This document shows, one piece after another, positions 42,764 through 51,349 of a stretch of DNA of 64,000 bases (its first letter is position 1; every line of letters begins with the position of its first letter). Below the pieces are notes generated by a model that did no database searches, had not been told where the DNA came from, and saw only the letters and a list, made by a program, of their open reading frames with translations. A program made the position numbers and the translations under genes. The DNA is from an uncultured bacterium (GTDB lineage Bacteria > Armatimonadota > JACIXR01), in NCBI GenBank assembly GCA_938041455.1, contig CALITO010000008.1:56416-120415 (forward strand). Direction: 5' to 3'.

Positions 42764-43876
42764 TCAATACCTCCTCCTTTCCAACAACCTCTCTATATTA
42801 AGAACGTCCACTGCATGGGCAAGCACCTGGTCCAAGCTGATATATCCCTCCCTATACAACTCCACCAGTGCCATATCCAGTGTTTTCATCCCCTGACCCG
42901 CACCCGTTTCCATCACGCCATAAATCTGGTATGTTCTACCCTCCCTTATAAGGTTTCTCACCGCAGTCGTGGCTATCATAACCTCAACAGCAACGATTCT
43001 TCCCCCTCCCATTTTCGGGAGTAACCTCTGGGAAAATATCGCTTCTATGCTTTCCGCCAACTGAGTCCTCACCTGTTCCTGTTGGGAGGGAGGAAAAAGG
43101 TCTATTATGCGGTCTATTGATTGAGGGGCATTCCTTGTATGAAGGGTGGCCAGGACCAAATGCCCCGTTTCGGCAGCTGTTAAAGCTATGGAGGTGGTTT
43201 CCAAGTCCCTCATTTCTCCTACCATTATTACATCAGGATCTTCTCTGAGGGCTGCTCGCAGGGCATTAGCAAAGGAGAGAGTATCAGAACCCACTTCCCT
43301 TTGATTTACTATAGAGCGTTTGTGTCTGTGTAGATATTCTATGGGATGTTCGATCGTGATTATATGGCAACTTCTCGTCTCGTTTATGTAATCCACCATT
43401 GCTGCTAAAGTCGTGGACTTACCAGAACCTGTGGGACCGGTTACAAGAACTAAACCCGATGTTTTATCTGCCACATCTTTAATTACTGGGGGGAGGTTAA
43501 GTTCTTCAAAAGAGGGGATTGTAGCGGGAATCACTCGCAAAGCAGCAGCAACCGCTCCCCTCTGGTAATATACATTCACTCTGAACCTTCCTAACGCCCT
43601 TATTCCATAGGAGAAATCTATCTCCTTTTGGGTTTCAAATTCCGTTAGTTGTTCTTCCGTAAAAATATCGTAGACGAGGCGCTGAGTATCCTGGGGGGTT
43701 AACTTGGTGAATTCAAGGGGTTGTAATACGCCATCTACTCTGATAATGGGGGGAAGCCCGGCGGTAATATGTAGATCAGAAGCTTTCCTCTCAACGGTTA
43801 GGCGCAATAAATCGTCTAGGGTAACAGTGGATATGTCTTGTAATTCCTTTTCACTTTCTTCATTCTGTAAAGACAA
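42764..43876 (-). CDS. pilT: Type IV pilus retraction ATPase
   Basis: The 370-residue hexameric ATPase has VTGPTGSGKSTTLAAMV (Walker A, near 143-159), the Asp and His boxes (IITIEHPIEYLH, ATLHTRNAPQSIDRII) and the PilT-specific AIRNL-like retraction motif (TAVRNLIREGRTYQI near 315). It depolymerises pili for twitching movement or DNA uptake. It starts at a TTG and overlaps pilB by 17 bases. Confidence 0.94.
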   Translation of the reverse strand: MSLQNEESEKELQDISTVTLDDLLRLTVERKASDLHITAGLPPIIRVDGVLQPLEFTKLTPQDTQRLVYDIFTEEQLTEFETQKEIDFSYGIRALGRFRVNVYYQRGAVAAALRVIPATIPSFEELNLPPVIKDVADKTSGLVLVTGPTGSGKSTTLAAMVDYINETRSCHIITIEHPIEYLHRHKRSIVNQREVGSDTLSFANALRAALREDPDVIMVGEMRDLETTSIALTAAETGHLVLATLHTRNAPQSIDRIIDLFPPSQQEQVRTQLAESIEAIFSQRLLPKMGGGRIVAVEVMIATTAVRNLIREGRTYQIYGVMETGAGQGMKTLDMALVELYREGYISLDQVLAHAVDVLNIERLLERRRY

Positions 43877-45581
43877 CCCTTATCAACTCCTCCCAAGTGG
43901 TGATCCCTAATACAACTTTCTCAAAGGCATCTTCCTTTAAGGTTTTCATTCCTCCTTTAATTGCCGCCTCCCTTATTATGTGGGCGGGAGCCCTCTTGAG
44001 GACAAGCTCTCTTATCTCGTCGTCCACTACCATAAACTCAAATATCCCTGTGCGTCCTATGTAACCCGTCTTCCTGCATTTCTCACAACCTTTCCCCCGA
44101 TAGAAGGTGCGCACCTTCTCGTCAAATCTCCCTATATCTATGCTCTTCAACACATCGCTTGGGACCTCGTAAGGCTCCTTACAATAGGGGCATATAACGC
44201 GCACCAGCCTTTGCGCTAAAACACCTATGACGGTTGAGGCTATAAGAAAGGGTTCTATCCCCATATCTATTAGGCGGGTCACGGCGCCAGGAGCGTCATT
44301 CGTGTGTAGTGTGGAAAGAACGAGGTGTCCAGTTAAAGCAGCCTCAGTGGCTAAAAGAGCGGTTTCCCTATCTCTTATTTCTCCCACCATTATTATATCG
44401 GGGTCTTGGCGAAGGATGGAGCGTAAACCCTCAGCGAAAGTGAAACCCGCTTTATAATTAACCTGGGCTTGGACTACTCCGGGGAGTTCATATTCCACGG
44501 GGTCTTCCAAGGTAATGATGTGTTGTTCCCCCGTGTTCAGACGATTGAGAACAGAATAGAGGGTGGTGGACTTCCCCGAGCCAGTGGGTCCGGTTACTAA
44601 GATTATTCCCCAAGGTTGCCGAATTATCCTCTCAAATCTTTCCAAGGTTTGAGGGAGCATACCCAGCTTGTCCAGTCCGCGCAAAATGCTACTCTTGTCA
44701 AGTATTCTCATCACTACTTTTTCCCCAAAAACGGAGGGATAAGTGGAAACGCGAAAATCATAGGTCTTAGCTTCTAAAGTGAGGGAGAACCTTCCGTCCT
44801 GAGGTAACCTTTTTTCCGCTATATCCATTCCCGCTACTATTTTGAAGCGAGATATAAGGGAAGGCTGTATTTCTTTGGGGAGGTCAAGGGCTTCCCGAAG
44901 GACGCCGTCTATTCTATATCTAACCCTTACTCTATTTGCTTGGGGTTCTACATGGATATCGCTTGCCCGCTCAGTTATAGCCTGGGTGATTACCAGGTTT
45001 GCCAAGCTAACAACCGGGGCTTCCTCCGCCATATGCTGGAGCCTTTCCGGGCTCACCTCTTCAACCTCCTCCGCTATGCCTGTGTCTATCCCTAAATTCT
45101 TCGCGGTAGCAAGTGCCCTTTCCACCGTTTCCTTGACGGGAAAAGTTAGAGGGTGAAGTTCGCTAAGAAAATGTTCTATCTCTTCAGCCACAGCCATCAC
45201 GGGTTCTATGTCCATTCCGGTTATCAATCTCATCTGGTCTATAGCGAAGACATCGAGGGGGTTCTTCATCGCTACTACAAGTCGTCCATCTCCCTCTAAC
45301 CGGACAGGAATGGCAGTTAATCTGAAAGCGAGGTCTCGGGGAAGCAAGCGCACTACATCTTCCGTGGGAGGAGATTGAGATAAGTTCACAAACGCTACCC
45401 CCCACTGTTTGGCGAGAAGCCGAGCCTTCTCCCTCTCAGTAATGTATCCTGAGCTTACCAGATAGTCAGGGAAGGAGAGCACCTTTTCTAATTTGGTATA
45501 TTCTTCCAAAACTTCCTCCAACTTTTCCCTGCTCATTAACCCTTCTTCTATAAGAAGTTCTTCAAAACTTTTCCTCATCAC
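43860..45581 (-). CDS. pilB: Type IV pilus assembly ATPase
   Basis: The 573-residue protein has an N-terminal GspE_N-like domain (to about 160) and a motor domain with VTGPTGSGKSTTLYSVL (Walker A), DPDIIMVGEIRD (Walker B region) and a tetracysteine zinc site (CPYCKEPYE, then CEKCRKTG). It drives pilus extension. Start is a GTG with GAGG nine bases before it; the next codon is an ATG. It heads the pilB-pilT-pilC operon; no pilin or prepilin peptidase gene is in the window. A clear promoter lies at 45618-45646. Confidence 0.95.
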   Translation of the reverse strand: MMRKSFEELLIEEGLMSREKLEEVLEEYTKLEKVLSFPDYLVSSGYITEREKARLLAKQWGVAFVNLSQSPPTEDVVRLLPRDLAFRLTAIPVRLEGDGRLVVAMKNPLDVFAIDQMRLITGMDIEPVMAVAEEIEHFLSELHPLTFPVKETVERALATAKNLGIDTGIAEEVEEVSPERLQHMAEEAPVVSLANLVITQAITERASDIHVEPQANRVRVRYRIDGVLREALDLPKEIQPSLISRFKIVAGMDIAEKRLPQDGRFSLTLEAKTYDFRVSTYPSVFGEKVVMRILDKSSILRGLDKLGMLPQTLERFERIIRQPWGIILVTGPTGSGKSTTLYSVLNRLNTGEQHIITLEDPVEYELPGVVQAQVNYKAGFTFAEGLRSILRQDPDIIMVGEIRDRETALLATEAALTGHLVLSTLHTNDAPGAVTRLIDMGIEPFLIASTVIGVLAQRLVRVICPYCKEPYEVPSDVLKSIDIGRFDEKVRTFYRGKGCEKCRKTGYIGRTGIFEFMVVDDEIRELVLKRAPAHIIREAAIKGGMKTLKEDAFEKVVLGITTWEELIRVVFTE

Positions 45582-45617
45582 AACTGAGCACCTCTATAAA
45601 ATTATAAATTTGCTTTT

Positions 45618-45646
45618 ATAATAAAGCAATGTTACTGTAAAATCAA
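45618..45646 (-). promoter_or_regulatory. pilB promoter
   Basis: On the minus strand TTGATT (complement at 45641-45646), a 17-bp spacer and TATTAT (complement at 45618-45623). The start point would be near 45611, about 30 nt before the GTG. Confidence 0.7.
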
Positions 45647-45697
45647 CCCTTTAATGTTAATATATTATTTTGGGCGATTTAGAAAAATTGTCAATCT

Positions 45698-45725
45698 TTA
45701 CTTTTCCCCCTAAAACCTGTATAAT
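45698..45725 (+). promoter_or_regulatory. Promoter of the phospho-signalling cluster, nearly leaderless
   Basis: TTTACT at 45698-45703, a 16-bp spacer and a perfect TATAAT at 45720-45725. The start point would be near 45732, five bases before the ATG at 45737, and no Shine-Dalgarno lies in between. The -35 region CTTTACTTTTYC is the same as at 51312-51323. Confidence 0.55.
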
Positions 45726-45736
45726 TCTCTTTTGAA

Positions 45737-46999
45737 ATGGAAGAGACAAGAATAATAGCGTTTGCTTTTGAAAGCCCTTTTTCATTGGAAGCCCATTTCG
45801 GCAATCGCTATGCCCTCTATAGCGTTCCAACGAGGGACTATCTCCTTATTCGCCTTAAAGCAGGCGGGGCCCCTCGAATCCGTGCTCCCCTAAATGTTTG
45901 TCTTGTTATAGACAGAAGCGGGTCAATGGAAGGTGAGCCCCTTGAGTATACAAAAAAAGCCTGTGCCTATGTTGTGGACCTTCTCGAGCCTCAAGATGTC
46001 CTATCTATCGTCGCCTTTGCTGAGGATGTAAATGTGATTATGCCGCCAAGAAAAGTGGTCAACAAGGAACTCATAAAGACGCACATTATGCGCTTAGAAG
46101 TTGGAGATACCACAAATCTCTACGACGGACTTATGGTAGGGGGAAATCAGGTTAAATCCCTTCCCCTTTCCAATTACACTAACCGCGTCCTTCTCTTCAC
46201 CGATGGTGAGCCTACAACAGGCATAAAGGATTACCCTACAATCACCCAACTTGCTGGTAGTTTGAGGGAGAGTGGCATAAAGGTAACCGCTTTGGGCTTC
46301 GGATTAGAGTATAACGAAGAACTCTTGGTAGGAATAGCTAAGCGAGGTGGGGGAAATTACTACTATATTTCTCGGCCTGAACTAATCCAAGAGGTGTTCA
46401 GACGAGAGATGGAATCCCTCCTTACTGTGGCGGCGAGGAATCCAAAGGTCAAGGTGCGTCTCTCTCGTTGGGTGAGGGCAAGGGATGTGCTTGGCTACGA
46501 TGCCGAATATAAGGGTAGGGATGTTGAGGTTCAGCTAGTGGATTTGGAACGAGGTGCCTCTATCTCGCTCCTTATGGAGTTGGAGCTTGAGCCTCGTCCC
46601 GCGGGGACCTATCGCATAGCTCGGGTTGAGGTAGAATCAGATGATATAAAGGATAAATTGGCTGAGGATGTTGTGGTGGATTTCGTGGAGGATGTGGCGC
46701 TAATACAAGAGGGGGTGAACGAGATAGTTAAGAGGGAGTGGGAAGCGAAGCAAACAGCAAGGTCAATAGAAAAGACCCTTATGGCTATGAAGACGCAGGC
46801 TATTTCCACCGCGGCTGCGGTGGCAGAGTTAGAAAGGACGAAGATCTTTCTTAGGGAGCAAGGTAGGTTGGAGGAAGCCCAGGAAGTTGAACAGGCTATA
46901 GAGAGCCTTAAGAAAGGAACTTCCCTGGAGGCGGAGAAAACCCTCGTGGGGACCATCTATAAGATGGACATTGGTAAGAAGAAAGAGGAAGCTAAATGA
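45737..46999 (+). CDS. VWA-domain protein of a phospho-signalling cluster
   Basis: The 420-residue protein has a von Willebrand A domain at about 50-230 with the metal site DRSGSM (Asp59-Ser61-Ser63), GDTTNLYDGL and LFTDGEP. A beta-rich region follows (about 240-320) and then a helical, charged tail (about 335-415) that may bind partners. No signal peptide is visible, so it is probably cytoplasmic. It is the first gene of a five-gene unit with FHA, PP2C and kinase proteins; its stop overlaps the FHA start by four bases. Confidence 0.83.
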   Translation: MEETRIIAFAFESPFSLEAHFGNRYALYSVPTRDYLLIRLKAGGAPRIRAPLNVCLVIDRSGSMEGEPLEYTKKACAYVVDLLEPQDVLSIVAFAEDVNVIMPPRKVVNKELIKTHIMRLEVGDTTNLYDGLMVGGNQVKSLPLSNYTNRVLLFTDGEPTTGIKDYPTITQLAGSLRESGIKVTALGFGLEYNEELLVGIAKRGGGNYYYISRPELIQEVFRREMESLLTVAARNPKVKVRLSRWVRARDVLGYDAEYKGRDVEVQLVDLERGASISLLMELELEPRPAGTYRIARVEVESDDIKDKLAEDVVVDFVEDVALIQEGVNEIVKREWEAKQTARSIEKTLMAMKTQAISTAAAVAELERTKIFLREQGRLEEAQEVEQAIESLKKGTSLEAEKTLVGTIYKMDIGKKKEEAK

Positions 47000-47769
47000 G
47001 TGAGGAAACAGTCGCCCTCCAACCCGTAGAATGTCCTATCTGCCATTTCCAGAATCCTCCCGGGGAAAAGTTCTGCGAAGATTGTGGGTTCCTTTTAGGT
47101 AGTGAGGTTGGAGAATTGAAGGCGCCACCCGAGGAGGTAATGGGAGCCACACTCGTCTCCCGTGATGGTAAGGAATACAAGTTGAAGGAGGGGGAAAACC
47201 TCCTGGGAAGGGAATCCGCTGATATACTTCTCTTCTACGATAAATCAGTATCTCGTAGACATGCTCTCATAATTTGGGAGGGCGACAAATGCTACATAGA
47301 AGACCTTGGCTCAACCAACGGGACTTTCATTAACGGTGTTCGCCTTCCTACAGGGCAGAAGACACCAATCTATGATGGGGACGAGGTTGCCTTCGCCGAT
47401 TCTAATTTCCGTTTTTCCTGTCCCAACTGTAAAAGGGGGGAAATAGAAGCGAAAGCTTTCATCGTTATGGAGGGAAAAGAGATACCTATTCCCCAGGAGG
47501 AGTTTCTCATCGGCAGGAGGGAAGGGGACCTAATTGTTCCCAATCCCTATGTATCCCATAAACACTGCAAAATTTACATTGAGGAATCGGGAGCATTCAT
47601 TGAGGACCTCGGTTCAACCAACGGCACTTTCCTCAATGGAGAACAGATCGAAAGTGGGCGAAAGTTTCCTTTAAATGACGGAGCGCTAATAGAGATAGGA
47701 GGGACAAAGCTTGTCTTCCGACTTGAAAGAAAAGAGGGAGGAGAAAACCGAGAAACTCAAGGCGGTTAA
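46996..47769 (+). CDS. Zinc-ribbon, double-FHA protein
   Basis: The 257-residue protein has a zinc ribbon (Cys13, Cys16, Cys27, Cys30) and two FHA domains (about 50-125 and 160-250), each ending in the hallmark EDLGSTNGTF with a upstream Ser-Arg-Arg-His or Ser-His-Lys-His core (SVSRRHA, YVSHKHC). A CPNC pair between the domains may complete a second small zinc site. FHA domains bind phosphothreonine, so this is the likely reader for the kinase three genes downstream. It overlaps the PP2C gene by 59 bases. Confidence 0.88.
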   Translation: MSEETVALQPVECPICHFQNPPGEKFCEDCGFLLGSEVGELKAPPEEVMGATLVSRDGKEYKLKEGENLLGRESADILLFYDKSVSRRHALIIWEGDKCYIEDLGSTNGTFINGVRLPTGQKTPIYDGDEVAFADSNFRFSCPNCKRGEIEAKAFIVMEGKEIPIPQEEFLIGRREGDLIVPNPYVSHKHCKIYIEESGAFIEDLGSTNGTFLNGEQIESGRKFPLNDGALIEIGGTKLVFRLERKEGGENRETQGG

Positions 47770-48553
47770 GCTCCCCCCTTTCCGGTTCAAGGTAGCGGGC
47801 AGAAGCATTATTGGGAAAGTGAGGGAGAATAACGAGGATAAGATGGAGTTTTTCATTCCCGAGAGCGAAGAGCTTCTTGAGGAGAAAGGGGCGATTTTCC
47901 TCGTTGCTGATGGTATGGGTGGACACAACGCGGGACAAATTGCCGCCGAGCTGGCAGTTCAAACCTTTCTCCGCTCTTATCTCCAGGATAACTCCCGAAA
48001 TGCCCTCCAATCCATTAAGAATGCGGTAACCGAAGCAAACAAATTGGTCTATACTGTCGCTTGTGGGATAAGCGAAAGGGAAGGGATGGGATGCACTTTG
48101 ACGGTAGCGGTGGTAAAAGGGGAAAGTCTTTACCTCGCTCACATCGGTGATAGCAGGCTATATCTCATTAGGGATGGCTCAGCAAAACAACTTACAGAGG
48201 ACCATACATGGTTCGCAGAGCAGGTTAAAATGGGAATAACAAGTGAAGAAGCACAGTTTTCCCCTTTTCGTAATCTCCTCACTCGCTCTTTAGGAACGAG
48301 GGAAAATGCTGATGTGGATCTTGCCCAATATACTCTTGAGGACGGTGACATCCTTCTCCTCTGTTCTGATGGTTTCTATGAATATATAGCGCCTGAGGAA
48401 ATAGTGGAGGAATTGAACAGGGATATATCTATGGGGATTTTCAATCTCACGGAATTGGCGGAGAAAAGAGGAGGGAAGGATAATATAACCGCCCTCGCTG
48501 TGCGAGTGTTAAGGGAAGAGAAACCCAAAGGGGGTTTTTTCTGGAGGAGATAG
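47711..48553 (+). CDS. PP2C-type Ser/Thr protein phosphatase
   Basis: The 280-residue protein has the PPM metal motifs in order: VRENNEDKMEF (near 38-48), VADGMGGHNAG, GDSRLYLIRDGS, CSDGFYEYI and GGKDNITALAVRV. It should remove phosphate from threonine and serine in targets of the neighbouring kinase. It starts at a TTG with AGGAGGG seven bases upstream, inside the FHA gene; this good site supports the overlap. The kinase gene follows nine bases after the stop. Confidence 0.9.
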   Translation: MSSDLKEKREEKTEKLKAVKLPPFRFKVAGRSIIGKVRENNEDKMEFFIPESEELLEEKGAIFLVADGMGGHNAGQIAAELAVQTFLRSYLQDNSRNALQSIKNAVTEANKLVYTVACGISEREGMGCTLTVAVVKGESLYLAHIGDSRLYLIRDGSAKQLTEDHTWFAEQVKMGITSEEAQFSPFRNLLTRSLGTRENADVDLAQYTLEDGDILLLCSDGFYEYIAPEEIVEELNRDISMGIFNLTELAEKRGGKDNITALAVRVLREEKPKGGFFWRR

Positions 48554-48562
48554 CTGTTCCTT

Positions 48563-50170
48563 ATGAATAGACCCACTGTGCAGAAGCTTGGCAAATACGA
48601 GATAATAAGGGAGATAGGGCGTTCTAACGATGTAGTGTATGAAGCCTATGACCCTCAGTTGAAACGGAGGGTTGCCATAAAGGAACTCCTAATTCCTCCT
48701 GCTTTATCTGGTGAAAAGGCTGTAGAAAGGCGGGAACGCTTCTATCGAGAAGCGAGAGCCGCGGGTTCGCTTCAACACCCAAATATAGTTACAATCTATG
48801 AGGTTGGGGAGGATAACGGACGCCATTATATGGTGATGGAACTTCTGGAGGGGCAGAACCTGCGGGAGATACTCCAAATGAGGGGTGCCCTTTCAATAGA
48901 GGAATCCCTCAATATTGTGGAGATGGTCCTTAATGCCTTGATGGTTGCTCATTCCCGGGGCGTCATTCACAGGGATATAAAACCTGAGAACATTCACATA
49001 CTCCCCTCCGGAATAATAAAGCTAACCGACTTCGGCATCGCTCGCATTACCTTTGAACCAGCCCTTACCCTGGAAGGGGAAGTCTTCGGCACTCCCAGCT
49101 ATATGTCGCCGGAGCAAATCAAGGGTCTCCCCTTAGATGGGAGAAGCGATCTCTTCTCCCTGGGTGTGGTGATGTATGAGATGTTAAGTGGTAAAAAGCC
49201 CTTTACCGGCGAGAGTCCCGTCACCATCACCTACAATATTCTTTCCCAGGAACCAGAGCCTATTCCCGGGCTGCCACTCCCTCTATGGGAGATAATAAAG
49301 AAGGCGCTTCAGAAAAACCCCACCAATAGGTTCAGAGATGCTGAGGAAATGCGCAGTGCGATTAAGAAAATAAAAGAGCTTCCCCTCACAAAAGTAGACC
49401 ACACTCCCCCTCCTACAATCCCCTCGGCACCCGCTCCTGCTCCCCCCTCCATAACTAGTGAGCCCACATCTTCACTACCTCCAAGAAGGCGGATAATATA
49501 TCTCCCTGAGACTCAGAAGAACATCCTTGTTCTGCTTCTGGTTACCATTATGAGCACCGGTGCCCTCCTCTCGTTTATTTTCGGGTTAAAAGCTCTATAT
49601 GAAAGATGGGAAATAGGGAAGCGAAGGGCGCAGGCAATAGTTTTATTTAAGGAGGGTATTGATTATCTTCAGAAGGGGGACCACCAATCCGCTCTTGAGA
49701 AGTTCCAGCAGGCTTTTCAATTGGATAGGGGAGATTTGGAGAGAAGCAAAGTGGCACAGGCGACGAGAACCGCAATCGCAACGATATACACTAATTCTGC
49801 TATAGAGGAGTACCGCAAGGGTAATCTTCTCCCTGCTCTGAACTTCGTTAACACAGCCCTCCTCTGGGATAACGAGTTCATACCAGCTCATCTAATGCGG
49901 GGGAGCATTTTCTTCCTCCTCCGTAGTTATGATATGGCTTTAAGCGAATGGCGGTATGTAGTATCTAAGAGTCCCATGAGCAAAGAAGCAGAGATAGCAA
50001 AGGAAGGAATAGCGAGTGTATATTATGTCCGAGGGGTGCAAGCTTATCAAAAAGGCGATACCCTTGGAGCCCGCTATTGGTGGATGGAGGCGCTCATCAC
50101 TGCACCAGGAAGTAAAGCAGCTGAGCAAGCCGAGATGGCACTTGGTAGATTGGAGTTACCATTTCCCTAA
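48563..50170 (+). CDS. Transmembrane Ser/Thr protein kinase with TPR domain
   Basis: The 535-residue protein has a kinase domain at about 10-275 with Lys40 (VAIKEL), HRD at 136-138, DFG at 156-158 and GTPSYMSPEQ. The glycine loop reads IGRSNDVVYEA, so two of its three usual glycines are missing. A proline-rich linker (about 290-315) leads to one membrane helix (about 318-342). Helical TPR-like repeats (about 355-530) would lie outside the membrane as a sensor or docking part. Genes for an FHA reader and a PP2C phosphatase lie directly upstream. Confidence 0.87.
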   Translation: MNRPTVQKLGKYEIIREIGRSNDVVYEAYDPQLKRRVAIKELLIPPALSGEKAVERRERFYREARAAGSLQHPNIVTIYEVGEDNGRHYMVMELLEGQNLREILQMRGALSIEESLNIVEMVLNALMVAHSRGVIHRDIKPENIHILPSGIIKLTDFGIARITFEPALTLEGEVFGTPSYMSPEQIKGLPLDGRSDLFSLGVVMYEMLSGKKPFTGESPVTITYNILSQEPEPIPGLPLPLWEIIKKALQKNPTNRFRDAEEMRSAIKKIKELPLTKVDHTPPPTIPSAPAPAPPSITSEPTSSLPPRRRIIYLPETQKNILVLLLVTIMSTGALLSFIFGLKALYERWEIGKRRAQAIVLFKEGIDYLQKGDHQSALEKFQQAFQLDRGDLERSKVAQATRTAIATIYTNSAIEEYRKGNLLPALNFVNTALLWDNEFIPAHLMRGSIFFLLRSYDMALSEWRYVVSKSPMSKEAEIAKEGIASVYYVRGVQAYQKGDTLGARYWWMEALITAPGSKAAEQAEMALGRLELPFP

Positions 50171-50171
50171 G

Positions 50172-50882
50172 ATGAAAATATCCTACTCCCGCCTTGCGGA
50201 ATATTCTGAATGTCCCCGAAGATATTATTACCGCTATGTGGAGGAGCGTTCGCTCCCCAAGCAAAGCGAGGAAATGGTGCTGGGGAGCATCCTCCATGAC
50301 CTTCTGAAATACATTCTCACTCCTGCCCTTCTTCCGCCTACCTTCCAGGATGCTGAGAGACGTCTTCGTTCCCTTTTGAGTGGAAAAGTGGGGGCGGAGA
50401 GGATGGCAGAAGCTATTGAATTAGGTAGAAAGGTGATAGCGAACCTTTTAAACGAGGATACAAGCAGAATCCTCGCTATAGAATACAGCTTTTCCTTAGC
50501 TCTGAGTAAACACCTCGTCACTGGCAGAATGGACAGGGTTGATAGGCATAAGGACGGAGAATTGGAGATATTGGAATATAAGCTCCATAGTCAAAGGGGA
50601 TGGCGAGATAATCTCCAACTTGTCCTTTATCACCTCGCTGCCGAGAGTATCTGGCATCCTCCTTCAATAAAACTAACCCTTGTTTCCTTTATAGATAACG
50701 AAAAGGATAGCTTTTATCTAAAAGAAAGCGAAGTGGTGGAGGGACGAGAGAAAATAATAAATTTAGCAAGTGGTATAGAGAGGGGAGATTTCACTCCCTT
50801 GCGTGGTGATCATTGTTTTCGTTGTCCCTTCTACACGGTATGTTTTAAAGAATTTCCTCCCGAAAGGGAAAGCCTCCTATAA
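50172..50882 (+). CDS. RecB/Cas4-type nuclease with Fe-S cysteines
   Basis: The 236-residue protein is a PD-(D/E)XK nuclease of the RecB family. His42 (SILHDLL), Asp121 (GRMDRVD), Glu135-x-Lys137 (LEYKL) and Gln149-xxx-Tyr153 (QLVLY) form the active-site motifs. Cys14, Cys215, Cys218 and Cys224 (one N-terminal plus C-xx-C-xxxxx-C) are the four iron-sulphur ligands of Cas4 and AddB-type nucleases. No CRISPR array or cas gene is near. The ATG lies one base past the kinase stop; the frame is open back to 50016 but that part overlaps the kinase gene. It overlaps acpS at its 3' end by 38 bases. Confidence 0.82.
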   Translation: MKISYSRLAEYSECPRRYYYRYVEERSLPKQSEEMVLGSILHDLLKYILTPALLPPTFQDAERRLRSLLSGKVGAERMAEAIELGRKVIANLLNEDTSRILAIEYSFSLALSKHLVTGRMDRVDRHKDGELEILEYKLHSQRGWRDNLQLVLYHLAAESIWHPPSIKLTLVSFIDNEKDSFYLKESEVVEGREKIINLASGIERGDFTPLRGDHCFRCPFYTVCFKEFPPERESLL

Positions 50883-51222
50883 GGATAGCTATCGCCACGG
50901 CGAAGCTGCGAGAATGGGATATGCTAAGCAGTATCTCTCCTCCTTTGGCCATCTCTTTTGTCTTCCCATAAAGGACAACCCGGGGCTTGCCATTTTCCTC
51001 GTTCACTATCTCTATTTCTTGCCAGGGAAGGTGTCTGCCTAACGCCTTCATAATTGCCTCCTTGGCGCAGAAGCGTCCCGCTACCTGTTCAACTTTTTTG
51101 CAATAAGCCCTTTCCCTCTCGGTGAGTACCCGCTGAACGAAACGAGGGTTTTGCAGGGCTTTCTTTATCCTTTCTATCTCTATTATATCTATACCCAATC
51201 CATCAATTGGTACCCTTTTCAT
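50845..51222 (-). CDS. acpS: Holo-acyl-carrier-protein synthase
   Basis: The 125-residue enzyme moves the phosphopantetheine arm from CoA to acyl carrier protein. GLGIDIIEIERI at 8-19 holds the magnesium Asp and FCAKEAIMKALG near 52-63 holds the second metal ligand; SISHSRSFAVAIA near 99-111 is the final family motif. Length is normal. Its 3' end overlaps the convergent nuclease gene by 38 bases. Confidence 0.92.
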   Translation of the reverse strand: MKRVPIDGLGIDIIEIERIKKALQNPRFVQRVLTERERAYCKKVEQVAGRFCAKEAIMKALGRHLPWQEIEIVNEENGKPRVVLYGKTKEMAKGGEILLSISHSRSFAVAIAILIGGFPFREEIL

Positions 51223-51312
51223 CTCTTAAAAATTTTAAACTCTTTCCCCAATCTGTCAAAACAAAGTAGCTCTCTTTCCTTACGGACCTTACGAATTATT
51301 CAATGCCTATAC

Positions 51313-51339
51313 TTTACTTTTTCCTCTTTTTGCTATAAT
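51313..51339 (+). promoter_or_regulatory. Extended -10 promoter of the TPR gene, nearly leaderless
   Basis: A perfect TATAAT at 51334-51339 is preceded by TGC, an extended -10 element, with TTTACT at 51313-51318 as a possible -35 (15-bp spacer). The start point would be near 51346, about four bases before the ATG at 51350. An ATG at 51338 overlaps the -10 box itself and cannot be used from this promoter. Confidence 0.55.
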
Positions 51340-51349
51340 GTTATTAGAG

